64,000 nucleotides of DNA from Conchocele bisecta (taxonomy: Eukaryota; Mollusca; Bivalvia; Lucinida; Thyasiridae): positions 10,528,042 through 10,592,041 of the forward strand of contig CM055272.1 of assembly GCA_029237695.1 (NCBI GenBank). The letters are read 5' to 3'. How positions within the stretch are numbered: position 1 is the stretch's first letter; every line of letters begins with the position of its first letter. The notes under the pieces are model-generated. The model ran no database searches. It was given only the letters and a program-made list of their open reading frames with translations, and was not told the DNA's origin. Shown piece by piece: positions 43,301 to 55,300 of the stretch. The position numbers were made by a program, and so were the translations under genes.

Positions 43301-46300
43301 AGTCTGTCTGGGGATAAGCTGAGTGAATGGCGACCAGTGTGGGTGCAGTCTGTCTGGGGATAAGCTGAGTGAATGGCGACCAGTCACCAGTGTAGGTGCA
43401 GTCTGTCTTGGGATAAGCTGAGTGAATGGCAACCAGTGTCAGGGCTCAATGCTAACTTTTTTTTTCACTAGACCAGTCGGGCTAGTACTTTTACAAACTA
43501 CTAGCCCTGACATAATTTGTACTAGCCCTGAACGAGTGAAGCGTAACTTGCATATAAAGCATATGTCCATGAGGAATTTTAAAGAGGAATTTAAAAGTTG
43601 GGCCAGTTGACCCACCTCGTACACAAAGTTGGGGACATTTGAAAAAGGTATAGGCCATTGTAAATGACCGAGACAATATAATTAATGGAACTTACCATCA
43701 CAGTTTCACGAAACAGAGTGCTAAGTCATTTTCAAATCGGCTAACATCAGTGATCGTGATGATACAGGTATGTGTTTGAATGTAATGAGTGTGTCCAACT
43801 ACTGGTTATGTCCACTACTGGTTATGCAACAATGTAATTTAATAGTTGTATCGTTGGAAGGTTTAACGTTCAAGAATCCAGTTTTTTACTTCTGAAAGAA
43901 TAATAATAAACTTGTAACTACACAAATTAATCACTGAAAGTGTCTGGAATGCAACTAATATTCACATCATCACTGAAAACAAGCCAAAAATCATCCTTAC
44001 CGGAATCCCGACTGGAGACCTGGTTTGGCCCTCACATACGTCTTTGGCATTTTGTATGTGACAGTTGAATCTGGTTATACCCCTTATAAGAGTAATCCTA
44101 CCGGTATTACTTTTAAAGAGGGGAAGGGGCCAAGTGACTTTGGTGCGGTATCAGGGCTGTACAAATTGGCACGCCCGACGCCCGGGACAAGTCGGTTTTA
44201 ATCTCGGGCAAGTGCCTCTATGCTGGAATTTAGTCCCGGGCAAGTCATTATTTTCTGTTAGAACGTCCCACCACAAGCCCGTTTTTTGGAACCGGACTGT
44301 CATAAACTTAATCCCAAAACTGACCACTTTATTGATCGATAACGCTGCGGCGTCCTGGCGATTCGCAGCTATATACTGTGTTACACAGTACCTGTGTATC
44401 GCAATAAAGTGATATAGCAATCTACAGCGACCCTGATTATATTAATTTAATCGAATTTGAAAGTAATTAGCGAATTAGCGAAAATATTCTGTGGCTATCG
44501 ATAGTTATTGATTTATTTTATGTATGTTAACGTTTTCGTCTCACTGCGTCGACAGGCCAAGAGACCTAACTTTAGAGAAATAAATGTATGTTACTTCACG
44601 GGGTGGAAATGGAATTTAAGGTTCTTAATTTAAATTATCGTTTCTACGCGGCATATAAACGAAAAAAAGTGAAATTGAATGGGATGGACATACTATGAAG
44701 GTATGTTTGATTCCCAAGGCGATGTTTGAACCCACAACCTCCAGATTGGAAGTCGGTGTTCTAAGCCCTAGGTCACAACCCATACCTTATAAACAAGGAA
44801 AGAAATGCTCCTAACGAGCGACCATACGTACTTAGAATAACAGCTGACGTAACGCGCGGTAAACTGAAATGGCCTACGTGACAATTGACATTTACGTTCC
44901 AACAAGATTTTCACGGTGTGTAATCGATCGTATTTCCTCGCCATCATATGAAACCCGACTCGAGAAACACAAATTAAGTTGTGGTTTCTGAATTTGTCAA
45001 TTATTTGTCTAAGAAATCAAACAAATGTGACAATTCTTTTTACAAAATATTACAATCGTCTAAGGAGACAATTCTCATGTGTTACCAAAACATGTTTTAT
45101 TAAGACATCGGACAAATGTGAAAAGAAAAGAAAACCCGAATACATTGATATTTCTTTACAAAAACATATTTTGACAACATTTGAGAATCGTCTTAGGAAT
45201 CGATTCTCATGTGCTGCCAAATCTTGGTTTTATAAAAAAAATCAAACAAATGTGAAATTCCACAAGCTAATGCGTAATTATCAATTCATCGGCTATGCGA
45301 TGACGTGAGCGACTACATAGCGTGGTTTTGGTATGTTTGTTTCCACAGAATTATAAAGGTCAGTCACACTTTGCACGTGAAACTGGATTAGCGACTGATG
45401 ATTGTAAACACTATCAGGTGTGCATCTAGACCGAAAGTGATATGTCGCAAATGTGCTACTTGGGGATGGGTGGGTACGGCCATATTTCTTTTGTGTTACA
45501 ATCTCGCGTTTTTGCGATCTCGATCTCGCCTTCCGCTTTTGGAAATACGATTTGCCCATGCATGTGTAGACAGCATGCGTGTTGGATTTGCGTTCTACGT
45601 ACGTACATGCATATAACTGGTAGCCTGCCTGCGCTGGGATATTCATATTGCCAACATCTGTACCAAAGCCAACAGAACGCTTGGATTCCTAAAGCGAAAC
45701 CTGAAAATCGTATCCAAGTCGATCAAAGAACAGGCGTACTTCACGCTTGTCAGACCTCTATTAGAGTATGCCAGTCCAGTCTGGGACCCGTACACAGAAA
45801 CCAACACCAACAAACTGGAAATGGTACAACGAAGGGCCGCCAGATATGTTTCAAACAGACAGCACAATACCTCAAGTGTAACAGACATGCTGACCAAACT
45901 CAAGTGGAGGTCTGTCAAGGACAGAAGGCGGGACAAGAGACTCTGCATGATGTACAGGATTGACCGGGAACTCGTAGCAATAAGCAAAGCTGGCAGATTA
46001 ATAGCCCCGAACCGACGAACCCGACATGATCATCAACGAGCATTCCAATTAATGACTAGCCGCATTGACGCCAGGAAAATGTCCTTCTTTCCCAGAACTG
46101 TCAGAGACTGGAATGCCCTACCACCAGATATCGCTGATGCTGTCTCCCTGGACACATTTAAGGTCCGGGTGGCAGTCCAACAATACTAAGACGTACTGCA
46201 CTTGTTTTTATCATATTTTAACATTTTAGCCAAGTGAAAAACAGTAAAACTTTCTCTTGTGACGTGCTACCTCTGCGCACGCGCATACTACATCAAACAT

Positions 46301-49300
46301 CAAACCGGGCAAAATCTTCAATCAGTTGAAGGAGGCCTGTATACGGCAGAAACAGAAAATAAAGCATGCTAGTTCGAATTGCATTCTACGTACGGACGTA
46401 CATGTAATGTATGCGCAAAACTCAATTTCAACACGCATGCATTCTACACACATATATTACAGGCCCGCAGCCAGACCTGTTTGAAGGGGGTGGGGGTCGT
46501 TTCGAAGGCCCAAGGGGCCTGAGGTATCTAGGGGGTCCGGCGGCATGCCCCCCCCCCCGGGAAAATTTGAAATATAGGTGGGTGGTCTGAAATGCAATTT
46601 CCTGCATTCTCCGCAACAGCCGAGCTTCTAACTGTGACCTTCCATACCCGATTTTGTTTCTTCTGAAACATTGGACCTCGAGGCTGGGGGTGGGGGGGGG
46701 GGGGGGGGGCGGTCCCCCACCCCCCCCCCCACAGGCTACGGGCCTGCATAATGACTTGAACAAACGTATTTCCAAAATCGGAAGGCGACATTGTGAAAAG
46801 GCCGAGGCGAAAACGTGACATCGCGGTCTCGAAAACGCGAGATAGCCAGGCGAAAACGCGAGAATGAATACAATAGAATCGTCTCCTAAGACGAGTATCA
46901 TTTTTTGTCAAATTATGTTTTTGTTGTCAAGAAATATAGATGTTTGTCCACATGTGTTCTATTTCTTAATAAAAACGTAAAAATGTTTTTGCAGCACATG
47001 AGAATCGTCTCCTAAGACACTGTTTACGTGTCCTATTAGGGACATATGGCAACCTCCCGTTTTCGAACTTTGGAGACGAAAACGCGAAATTCTATCATAT
47101 TCAATCTGGCGTTTTGCAAACACGCCGCACATGCACATGATGCATGAGCAAAACTAATCCGAATATTTCAAAAGCGAAAGGCGAGATCGCGAAAACGCGA
47201 GACAATTCTCATTATTTTAGGAAACGATTTTTATGTTTTATTATTGTCGATAAATGTGTTTTGAGTATGCACTTGTCGCAACGTTATGTCCGCGGTGGCA
47301 CAGTGACAAAATACCACAAGAATAAATATGTACTATACAATGTTTATTATTATAGATATTTAATATAATATGTATATGTGCCAAGTGCTCAATTGTATTA
47401 TATTTAACAACTATGATAATAGTTTTTGTTTTGGGACAGTTTCTATAAGAAATCTTACGAGGACAAGTCACTTTTTCAAAGTTACTTGCCCTGAAAATTA
47501 TATTTTCCGGGACAAGTCCGGGCAAGTCACTTTTGTCAAGTCACTTGTCCGGGACAAAAATCAATTTGTACAGCCCTGGGTATGGACCTGGCACCAGGTC
47601 AGGTTATTCTAATTTCAGGGCTGAATATGTTGTATCTCGATGTAAATATTCCGTTCTGATTTTGGGATTTCCCCCCCCCCCCCCCCAATGCAGCAGGTTA
47701 AAACGGGATTGAACCTGTTTGCCCGGCCTTACATGACCTTAGCTGTTGATAGGCCGTTAAACACCAATAAACAAACAAACAAGCCAAAAATCGGAGGCAG
47801 CAGGTACTTCCGGTTTGAACATTTTGTGGTGGTTGTTGGTCTTGTCCGCGAAGCGGAAAGCGAGACATAGGTTTTGCTTTTCCGGAGTCGTCAGTGTCGG
47901 CGTCATCATTCAATGTTAAGTTTTCGTGTTACGGTCATTACTTCAACACCTTCCTATCAGCTACAGTCATCAAACTTTATACATACCTTTACTATGATTA
48001 TTAGATGAATATAGGACTTTCAAAAAAAAATCCGGGCTCCAGGGTCAAGGTCAAACTCTATTTCTTTCTATGCTACAAACTGAACATTAATGCATGAAGA
48101 CTAGGGTTGGCAATTTCCCGGGAAATAAGAGTATTTCCCAGGACGGCGGGAAATACCCGGAAATACTGGGAAATACCGGGAAATATGAATAATGATGGTC
48201 TTTTTCATTCCAAAATGTCAAGATGAGTCTCTATATTCCCCTATATCTACTATGGTTTATATCTGTGTAGACTGATAAGCATACAGGTAAAACATTCTGC
48301 AATGAAAAAAGAAATAATAAGTTTATTTAGAGAAAAAAAACATTATTATTTTCTAGACAATTTTCTTCCCTATTTACAAGTCTATGTAGTATTTGCCAAC
48401 TGTCTATTTTATTGTATATGAGAACACCCCTCATTACTATAGTAACCTGCCACTAATAAAAGCTGCTTTTAGAATTTTGAGAAAATCCCTGTTGATAACA
48501 GGGATAATCAATGTACAGTGTAAGTGTAATTGTTTTACAACTTGACATGACCATATACAGACCACCTGGGTTCTTATTATACAGTATGACACAAAAGGTG
48601 TGAGAGAAGGCTGACAATTAACAGCCTGTTGTCATAGTCTGATATGGTTTATTAAAGTATATTAAAGTCTCGTCAATGTACATGCAAATAAGTAGACATT
48701 AGTAGGCTTTTGGCTAATTTTAACGATTTTAGGTACTGTATCTCATACGTACCATAGTCTTCACGTTAAATAAATGTCATAATAATAATGCAAATAAGTA
48801 ATACAAATGCAAAGCATAAAACAACAGTACATTGTCAGTCATATAAGACTTGTAGGAGACTATGTGTATGCACATCATGCATGCTAAGATCATTTATTCT
48901 CATTCTCAAGGTTGACAATTAACAGCCTGTTGTCTAAACATAGTCTGATCATGATGACGTTATCCTTGTGAATTGTATCTAGCAGACACTCAGATGCTTC
49001 CTAAAAAATGAAGAAGTAATTTTAAAAAAAATAATACAACCAAAATATAATAGTCATGGTTGCCAAATATTCCACCTGATGAGTACCCCTAGTTGGGAAT
49101 GAAACAGATCTATACATTGTAATTAACCCCTATATCTAATTAGTAAGTTGTTGATTGTTTAATTAACTATTACTGAGCTTAAAACTTAATTTAAATAACT
49201 TTAATTATCAAATAATAACATCAACATTTATATTTCCCAGTAATTCCCGGTATTTCCCACTTTGGGGAGTATTTCCCGGGACGGGAAATACCGGTATTTC

Positions 49301-52300
49301 CCGCCGGGAATTCCCGCCCCCGGTATTTCCCGGCCAACCCTGATGAAGACCCGTTTTCTCGTGCGCTCTGTACACCTTACCTGTAGAGAGAACAATAGCC
49401 TTCTCCAGTTGAACACTTCTGCATGTGCAAGCATGTGCAAATTTCCAGCTTGACCACTAAATGTCCAGCTAAATTATTACAGGTAATTTATACAGGTAAA
49501 TTATTATACCTGGGTATTACATTTCCGTAAACTGTGTTGACAATATTGTGGCAATATGTGGACCTGTGCAGATATGATATGTAGATAAATATAGGACTAT
49601 TATAAAAATTCTGGGCTCCAGTAGCGAGCATTATTTTTTTGTTAATTTTTAAACTTTGTTTTTTTTTCACTTTTTTTTCCACTTTTAGCCAGGTCTTTTT
49701 TGGGAAAAAAATCCTTTTAAACTTTTTTTTTTTAAACTTTTTTTCCATTTTTAGCCAGGTTTTTTTTGGAAAAAATCCAGGCTATTGGATTGGCGAAAGC
49801 CAGACGGGCGGGCGGCGTCCACAATCAATGTTAAGTTTTCGTGTTTCAGTCCATTTCTTTGTTACTGTAACACATAGGACCAACAAACTTTCACAGCTTC
49901 ATAACCAAGGGGTGCCCACCACATATCACTATCCAACATGTTACCTTTTTGAACTTGACCCATTTTTTCCGCGCAGTCAATGTTAACTTTTCGCGTTTAC
50001 AATGTTAAGTTTTCGTGTTTAAGTCCATTTCTTTGGTACTGTACCACCTAGGACCATCAAACTTTCACAGCTTCCGTAAGCCTCGCTTACTGACCAATCT
50101 AGTTTCAATTGGTGACGATTTATCGGGATCCGTTCAAAATTGCATCAGAATATCATAATGCTGTGCGGTATTGAGGTTTGCATTGTTGATAATAGATTTA
50201 AACTGTCCAGCAAAAAAAACAAACTGAACGAACTAGAGACCCACATCAGTGCACACAGAATTTTAAATTCACTCAATAAATTATCATATTCGATGGTAGC
50301 ATTGATCCACTGTTTATAATAGGTACGTTTTGGTTTGGGTATGAAATACAGAGGCCTTCTTCATTATCATACCCGAAACCTAGGCAAACAAGTCCGCCTG
50401 GAGTTGTAAATAAACTATTTTCGAACTGTCAATCAGCGATATTTTTTTAGTGTTGGTTATTACTAGAAAAATAAACGGTGAACTAATACTATTTTATTTC
50501 TGACATTTTTGGCAGTGACTTTGGTTAAATTTGAACACGACCAGTCGGGCTACCGACAATGGTATTCCGGGAAAATTGACACGACCGGACCACATTTTTA
50601 CTAGACTCGGTCGGTCGTGCCTTAGTGTTGAGCCCTGCAGTGTAGGTGCAGTCTGACCTGGGGAGAAGCTGAGTGAATGGCGATCAGTGTAGGTGCAGTC
50701 TGTCTGGGGATAAGCAGAGTGAATGAGGACCAGTGTAGGTGCAGTCTGTCTGGGGATAAGCAGAGTGAATGGCGACCAGTGTGGGTGCAGTCTGTCTGGG
50801 GATAAGCTGAGTGAATGGCAACCAGTGTGGGTGCAGACTGTCTGGGGATAAGCAGAGTGAATGGCGACCAGTGTGGGTGCAGTGTGTCTGGGGATAAGCT
50901 GAGTGAATGGCGACCAGTGTAGGTGCAGTCTGACCTGGGGAGAAGCTGAGTGAATGGCGATCAGTGTAGGTGCAGTCTGTCTGGGGATAAGCAGAGTGAA
51001 TGACGACCAGTGTAGGTGCAGTCTGTCTGGGGGATAAGCAGAGTGAATGGCGACGAGTGTGGGTGCAGTCTGTCTGGGGATAAGCTGAGTGAATGGCAAC
51101 CAGTGTGGGTGCAGACTGTCTGGGGATAAGCAGAGTGAATGGCGACCAGTGTGGGTGCCGTCTGTCTGGGAATAAACTGAGTGAATGGCGACCAGTGTGG
51201 GTGCAGTCTGTCTGGGGATAAGCCGATATGCTGGTTGCACATATCATATTACGGTACCAGTCTCGATCCAACAGTTCCATGTCTCACCAGGGTAGTTCCT
51301 GATCCAAATATTTCAGAAGAGAGGATGGGAACTTTTTATGCCACTGGGTTTCGAAGAAATGGGTGGCATATAGTGTTTGGACCGTCCGTCTGTCCGTCCG
51401 TCCATCCATCCGTCCGTCCGTCCGTCCGTCACACTTTTCGGTTAACCACTTTGTCACAGTTTCTCAAATATGCTGCAGGTGGCATCCGCGTTCGACAGAC
51501 GCATTTCTTGTTATGCCACCGGGTTTCGAAGAAACGGGTGGCATATAGTGTTTGGACCGTCTGTCTGTCTGTCCGTCCGTCACACTTTTCGGTTAACCAC
51601 TTTGTCACAGTTTTTCAAATATGCTGAAGGTGGCATCCGCGTTCAACAGACGCATTTCTTGTTTTATATTGCATTTATAAGTTGTCTATGCTACATGTAT
51701 GTATTACTAAAGCATAACTGACATTGACTGCCTGCTACATTGGTGAAATCCAACATACACACTATAATTTGTCTATTAAAAACTATATCTTTCAATGCCA
51801 ACGGCGGGTACATATGCATCCAGTAATACGGGAGCAGGCCTTGCAATATATATATATTAAAACTAGGGATGGCATCGAATGGTAAAACTGGTATTCGAAT
51901 ATTCGATTTTGCTATTCGAATATTCGAAACCACCTAACCTCTAAATCTCCTCACTATTACGGAATTGACACCGGTAACACGTCTCTGATAAATTGAGTTC
52001 CCACGTGCTTCTAATAAAAATCAATTAACTATTTTTTCAAGCGAGTGGAAAATTAATGTCCTGGGGATAACAACGAATCTGTTCTTTTATAATTTAATAA
52101 TCCAACAAACAACATGATACTTTAAAACATGAAAACGCTTTGTACACGTGTAATGCCCGATTAAAATATATGTCAATAATACGCGATGTCAAACTTCCGT
52201 TATGTGTATTGGAGGTGTCAAATGACGTCACGCATCACACAGCGGAATGATGAAATCTGTAGACCGACACGAGAATAATGGGTGTATTGAGTTTGGGAAA

Positions 52301-55300
52301 AGTGGGGCTCCAGACCAGGCATGCGCCTCTGCGCAGTCTGATCAGGAATTACATGTTTCGCGAATCAACTGAAAAACCATGCTTCTACTTCTAAGGAAAT
52401 TTCAGACGCATATCAGGATTAAAGTGTTTGCTAGCTGATCGGGATTTACACTAGTCCATAATCAAGTGGCGGGAAACATATAATACATATGCACAGGATA
52501 ACAACATACATGAATAACATTGAATAGTAATTACCGGTTTCGGAGAAGGATATCTGATTTTTGATGTTTATACGTTGTTGTGACTGACGAAATGGAACTT
52601 ATGGTATGTTTTACCAATCGATTTCATAAGCTATTAATACGCTCCTGCATATATACAATGAGAATTCAACAAACACATAATTATACCACCACGAAACACC
52701 GCGTACCGACAAAGCAGCGGGAGTTCTTTACCAAGGATCAACAATTACGCTATTTAATGCAATAAATCTTTATTAAGGTACGGATTAAACACCTGCAAGC
52801 CTTCAGGCTGTCAAAACAATACAGTGTTATTAATTGTCGATATTAGGGACAAGCAAACTTTGACGCGATACTGTATTAATCGTCGATAACGGACAATACA
52901 AACTTTGACACGTGCTGGGATCAATTGCCGTACATGTATGTGCGACGGTGAGAAATAAGTTAACCAAACAATACCTTGAAATAAGTTTTCCATTCGAATA
53001 CCAAACTGATATTCGAATATTCGGTCAATAAACGAATATTCGAATATTCGTTGCGATCCCTAATTAAAACTTGAATGCCTCTACCATGTTATAACTACAA
53101 CATGTCCTAATAAGAGACAATATACAGTACACATTTACATGATACTGGTACCACTGTTTGCTTTTTGCAGCTCAGCTAAGTAAATTTTCAACTTTATTAC
53201 AGTATTTCTACTACTCAATTTGAAAATCAATGTGTATTCTGCTCAAATAAGTGTAAAATATGTCAATACGCACCTTATCTGGAGCTCTGATCCCAATCAA
53301 TTCATTTGATACCACATTGTAGTGTACTGTTGAAGCTCCATTCATTTGTTTTGGGCACATGGATGCTTTGTGGCCTACAGGTTAGGACTAGGACACTGGA
53401 CTGTAATACCATATGTTGTGAGTTCAATCCCCGCCCTAGGCGTGAAAAATACTTTCATATAATTTCCACCCGTCTGGTCCTTCGGATGAGACTTGAAGCC
53501 AAGGTCCCATCTCTATATGACCTTACATGTAGCTGTTGCTAGTACATAAAACCCTTTCACTTTTTTGTTCAGGGCACGTTCCACAGCCAGCAGGCGATCG
53601 AGTATGGTACGAAGATGGTAGGCGGCGTATCACCGGGGAAGGGGGGACAGCGGCACTTGGGTGTACCCGTCTTCAACTCGGTCAAGGAGGTAATCAGTTT
53701 TAGCTCGCCTGCACGAAGAAATGAGTGCTTATGCCATAGTGAGCATAGTCGTACATGCCTGCCATCATGCCAGGCCAAATCCACGGCCCTCTGACCCCCC
53801 GCCTAACCCAAGGTCAAGCTCACAGTACCCAAACACACCCTTGTAGACAGAATTATTATTATCCCTCGCCGATAGACAAGAGGGGATATAGCGTTGGTCT
53901 ATGCACGTACGTTAGTGACACCTTTCATTTTTGTCTCGCCTGCTGTAGCAGAAGGAGCGACTATAGTCGCCGCTTTTTCCTTCGTCGTCCACGTCTGTTA
54001 TCGTCCGCGTCAAAAGTTTGTACAAGTTTCTTCATCATGACATAACTTTAATATTACTTGATGGATTGGTTCGATATTTGGACACTTGATACATGTGAGT
54101 ATTTGGAACACACTGATGCCGGCAAGGCTCAACACTAAGGCACGTCCAACCGACCGAGTCTAGTAAAAATGTGGTCCGTTCGTGTCAATTTTCCCGGAAT
54201 ACCATTGTCGGTAGCCCGACTGGTCGTGTTCCAATTTGACAAAGGTCACTGCCAAAAATGTCAGAAATAAAATAGTGTTAGTTCGCCGTTTATTTTTCTA
54301 GTAATAACCAACACAAAAAAATATCGCTGATTGACAGTTCGAAAATAGTTTATTTACAACTCCAGGCGGACTTGTCTGTCTAGGTTTCGGGTATGATAAT
54401 TGAGTAGGCCTCTGTATTTCATACCCAAACCAAAACGTACCCATTTTAAACAGTGGAATCAATGCTACCATCGAATATGATAATTTAGTGAGTGAATTTG
54501 AAATTCTGTGTGCTCTGATGTAGGTCTCATAGTTTCTTCTGTTTGTTTTTTGCCGGACAGTTTAAATCTATTATCAACAATGCAAACCTCAATACCGCAT
54601 GGCATTATGATATTCTGATGCAATTTTGAACGGATCCCGATAAATGAACCAAACTAAATCATAACAATCAAGTCCGGAATAAAGCTAATTTACATAAGAA
54701 GTAGAACGATCTGCGATTGGTTGATGGTGCTTCATTCACCAAATAGCATTTTTTTATTGGAAGCTGTCAGAAATATAAGCAAACGGTGAGTACCGTACGT
54801 ATTGATCATACAAATATCTTGAAAAGATCATGTAATCGACCTGTGACTCAGCCAATCACACACAGTGGATCAAATGTGTCAAACAACTTGTCCAAAAATC
54901 GTTGTATTGGCTGAGGCATGCTGCTGAGCACGTGATTTTACTAACATCCACATCGCTAATAAATAGTGTGCCCTGATATGAGCATAGTGAAAATTAGTTC
55001 AACTGATATGGAACATTCTAAGTCACTTAAAGTTCTTGTTTTATTGAGCTGGGAGGCAGAGTCTGCCATTTAATGAATTATTATTCATTGATCTGACACC
55101 TTGGATAAGATGATTTAATCGTCTCCGATTGAAAAAAAACACAAACTGTTCAAACTGGAAGTGCCTGCTGCCTCCGATTTTTGGCTTGTTTTCAGTGATG
55201 ATGTGAATATTAGTTGCATTCCAGACACTTTCCGTGATTAATTTGTGTAGTTATAAGTTTATTATTATTCTTTCAGAAGTAAACAACTGGTTTCTTGAAC

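Larger units (their letters stand above)
44152..47578. mobile_element. CAGGGCTGTACAAATT-ended DNA transposon nested in 43440-50637
   Basis: The ends CAGGGCTGTACAAATTG / CAATTTGTACAGCCCTG are perfect inverted repeats with 5-bp duplication GGTAT (44147-44151, 47579-47583). Subterminal regions carry GGGCAAGTC repeats. The interior has inverted blocks ('gagaatcgtct..taag' near 45180 and 47000; 'cgaaaacgcgaga' near 46855 and 47190), a LINE fragment and a miniature element. Confidence 0.8.
43440..50637. mobile_element. CAGGGCTCAA-ended DNA transposon (7.2 kb with nested insertions)
   Basis: The left end is CAGGGCTCAATGCTAACTTT and the right end 'gtgccttagtgttgagccctg', inverse to each other. The flanks carry a 6-bp duplication CAGTGT (43434-43439, 50638-50643) inside the 46-bp minisatellite. 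The outer parts (43440-43990 and 50101-50637) match the two ends of the 1.6-kb copy at 54123-55721 in opposite orientation, so the extra ~5.6 kb is nested insertion. No transposase was recognised. Confidence 0.75.

Noticed and set aside
45442..45963. 173-codon open frame overlapping the RT fragment
   Set aside because: It is an off-frame shadow of the CR1/Jockey-type reading at 45635-46189.
50494..51240. 248-codon minus-strand open frame (and relatives at 42896-43432 and 50684-51280)
   Set aside because: Translation of a 46-bp minisatellite. Since 46 is not a multiple of 3, three frames alternate, and the low-complexity product has no support as a protein.
53365..53470. Possible tRNA gene
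   Set aside because: A- and B-box-like words are present but no cloverleaf closes, and the conserved downstream SINE core shows it is a retroposon.
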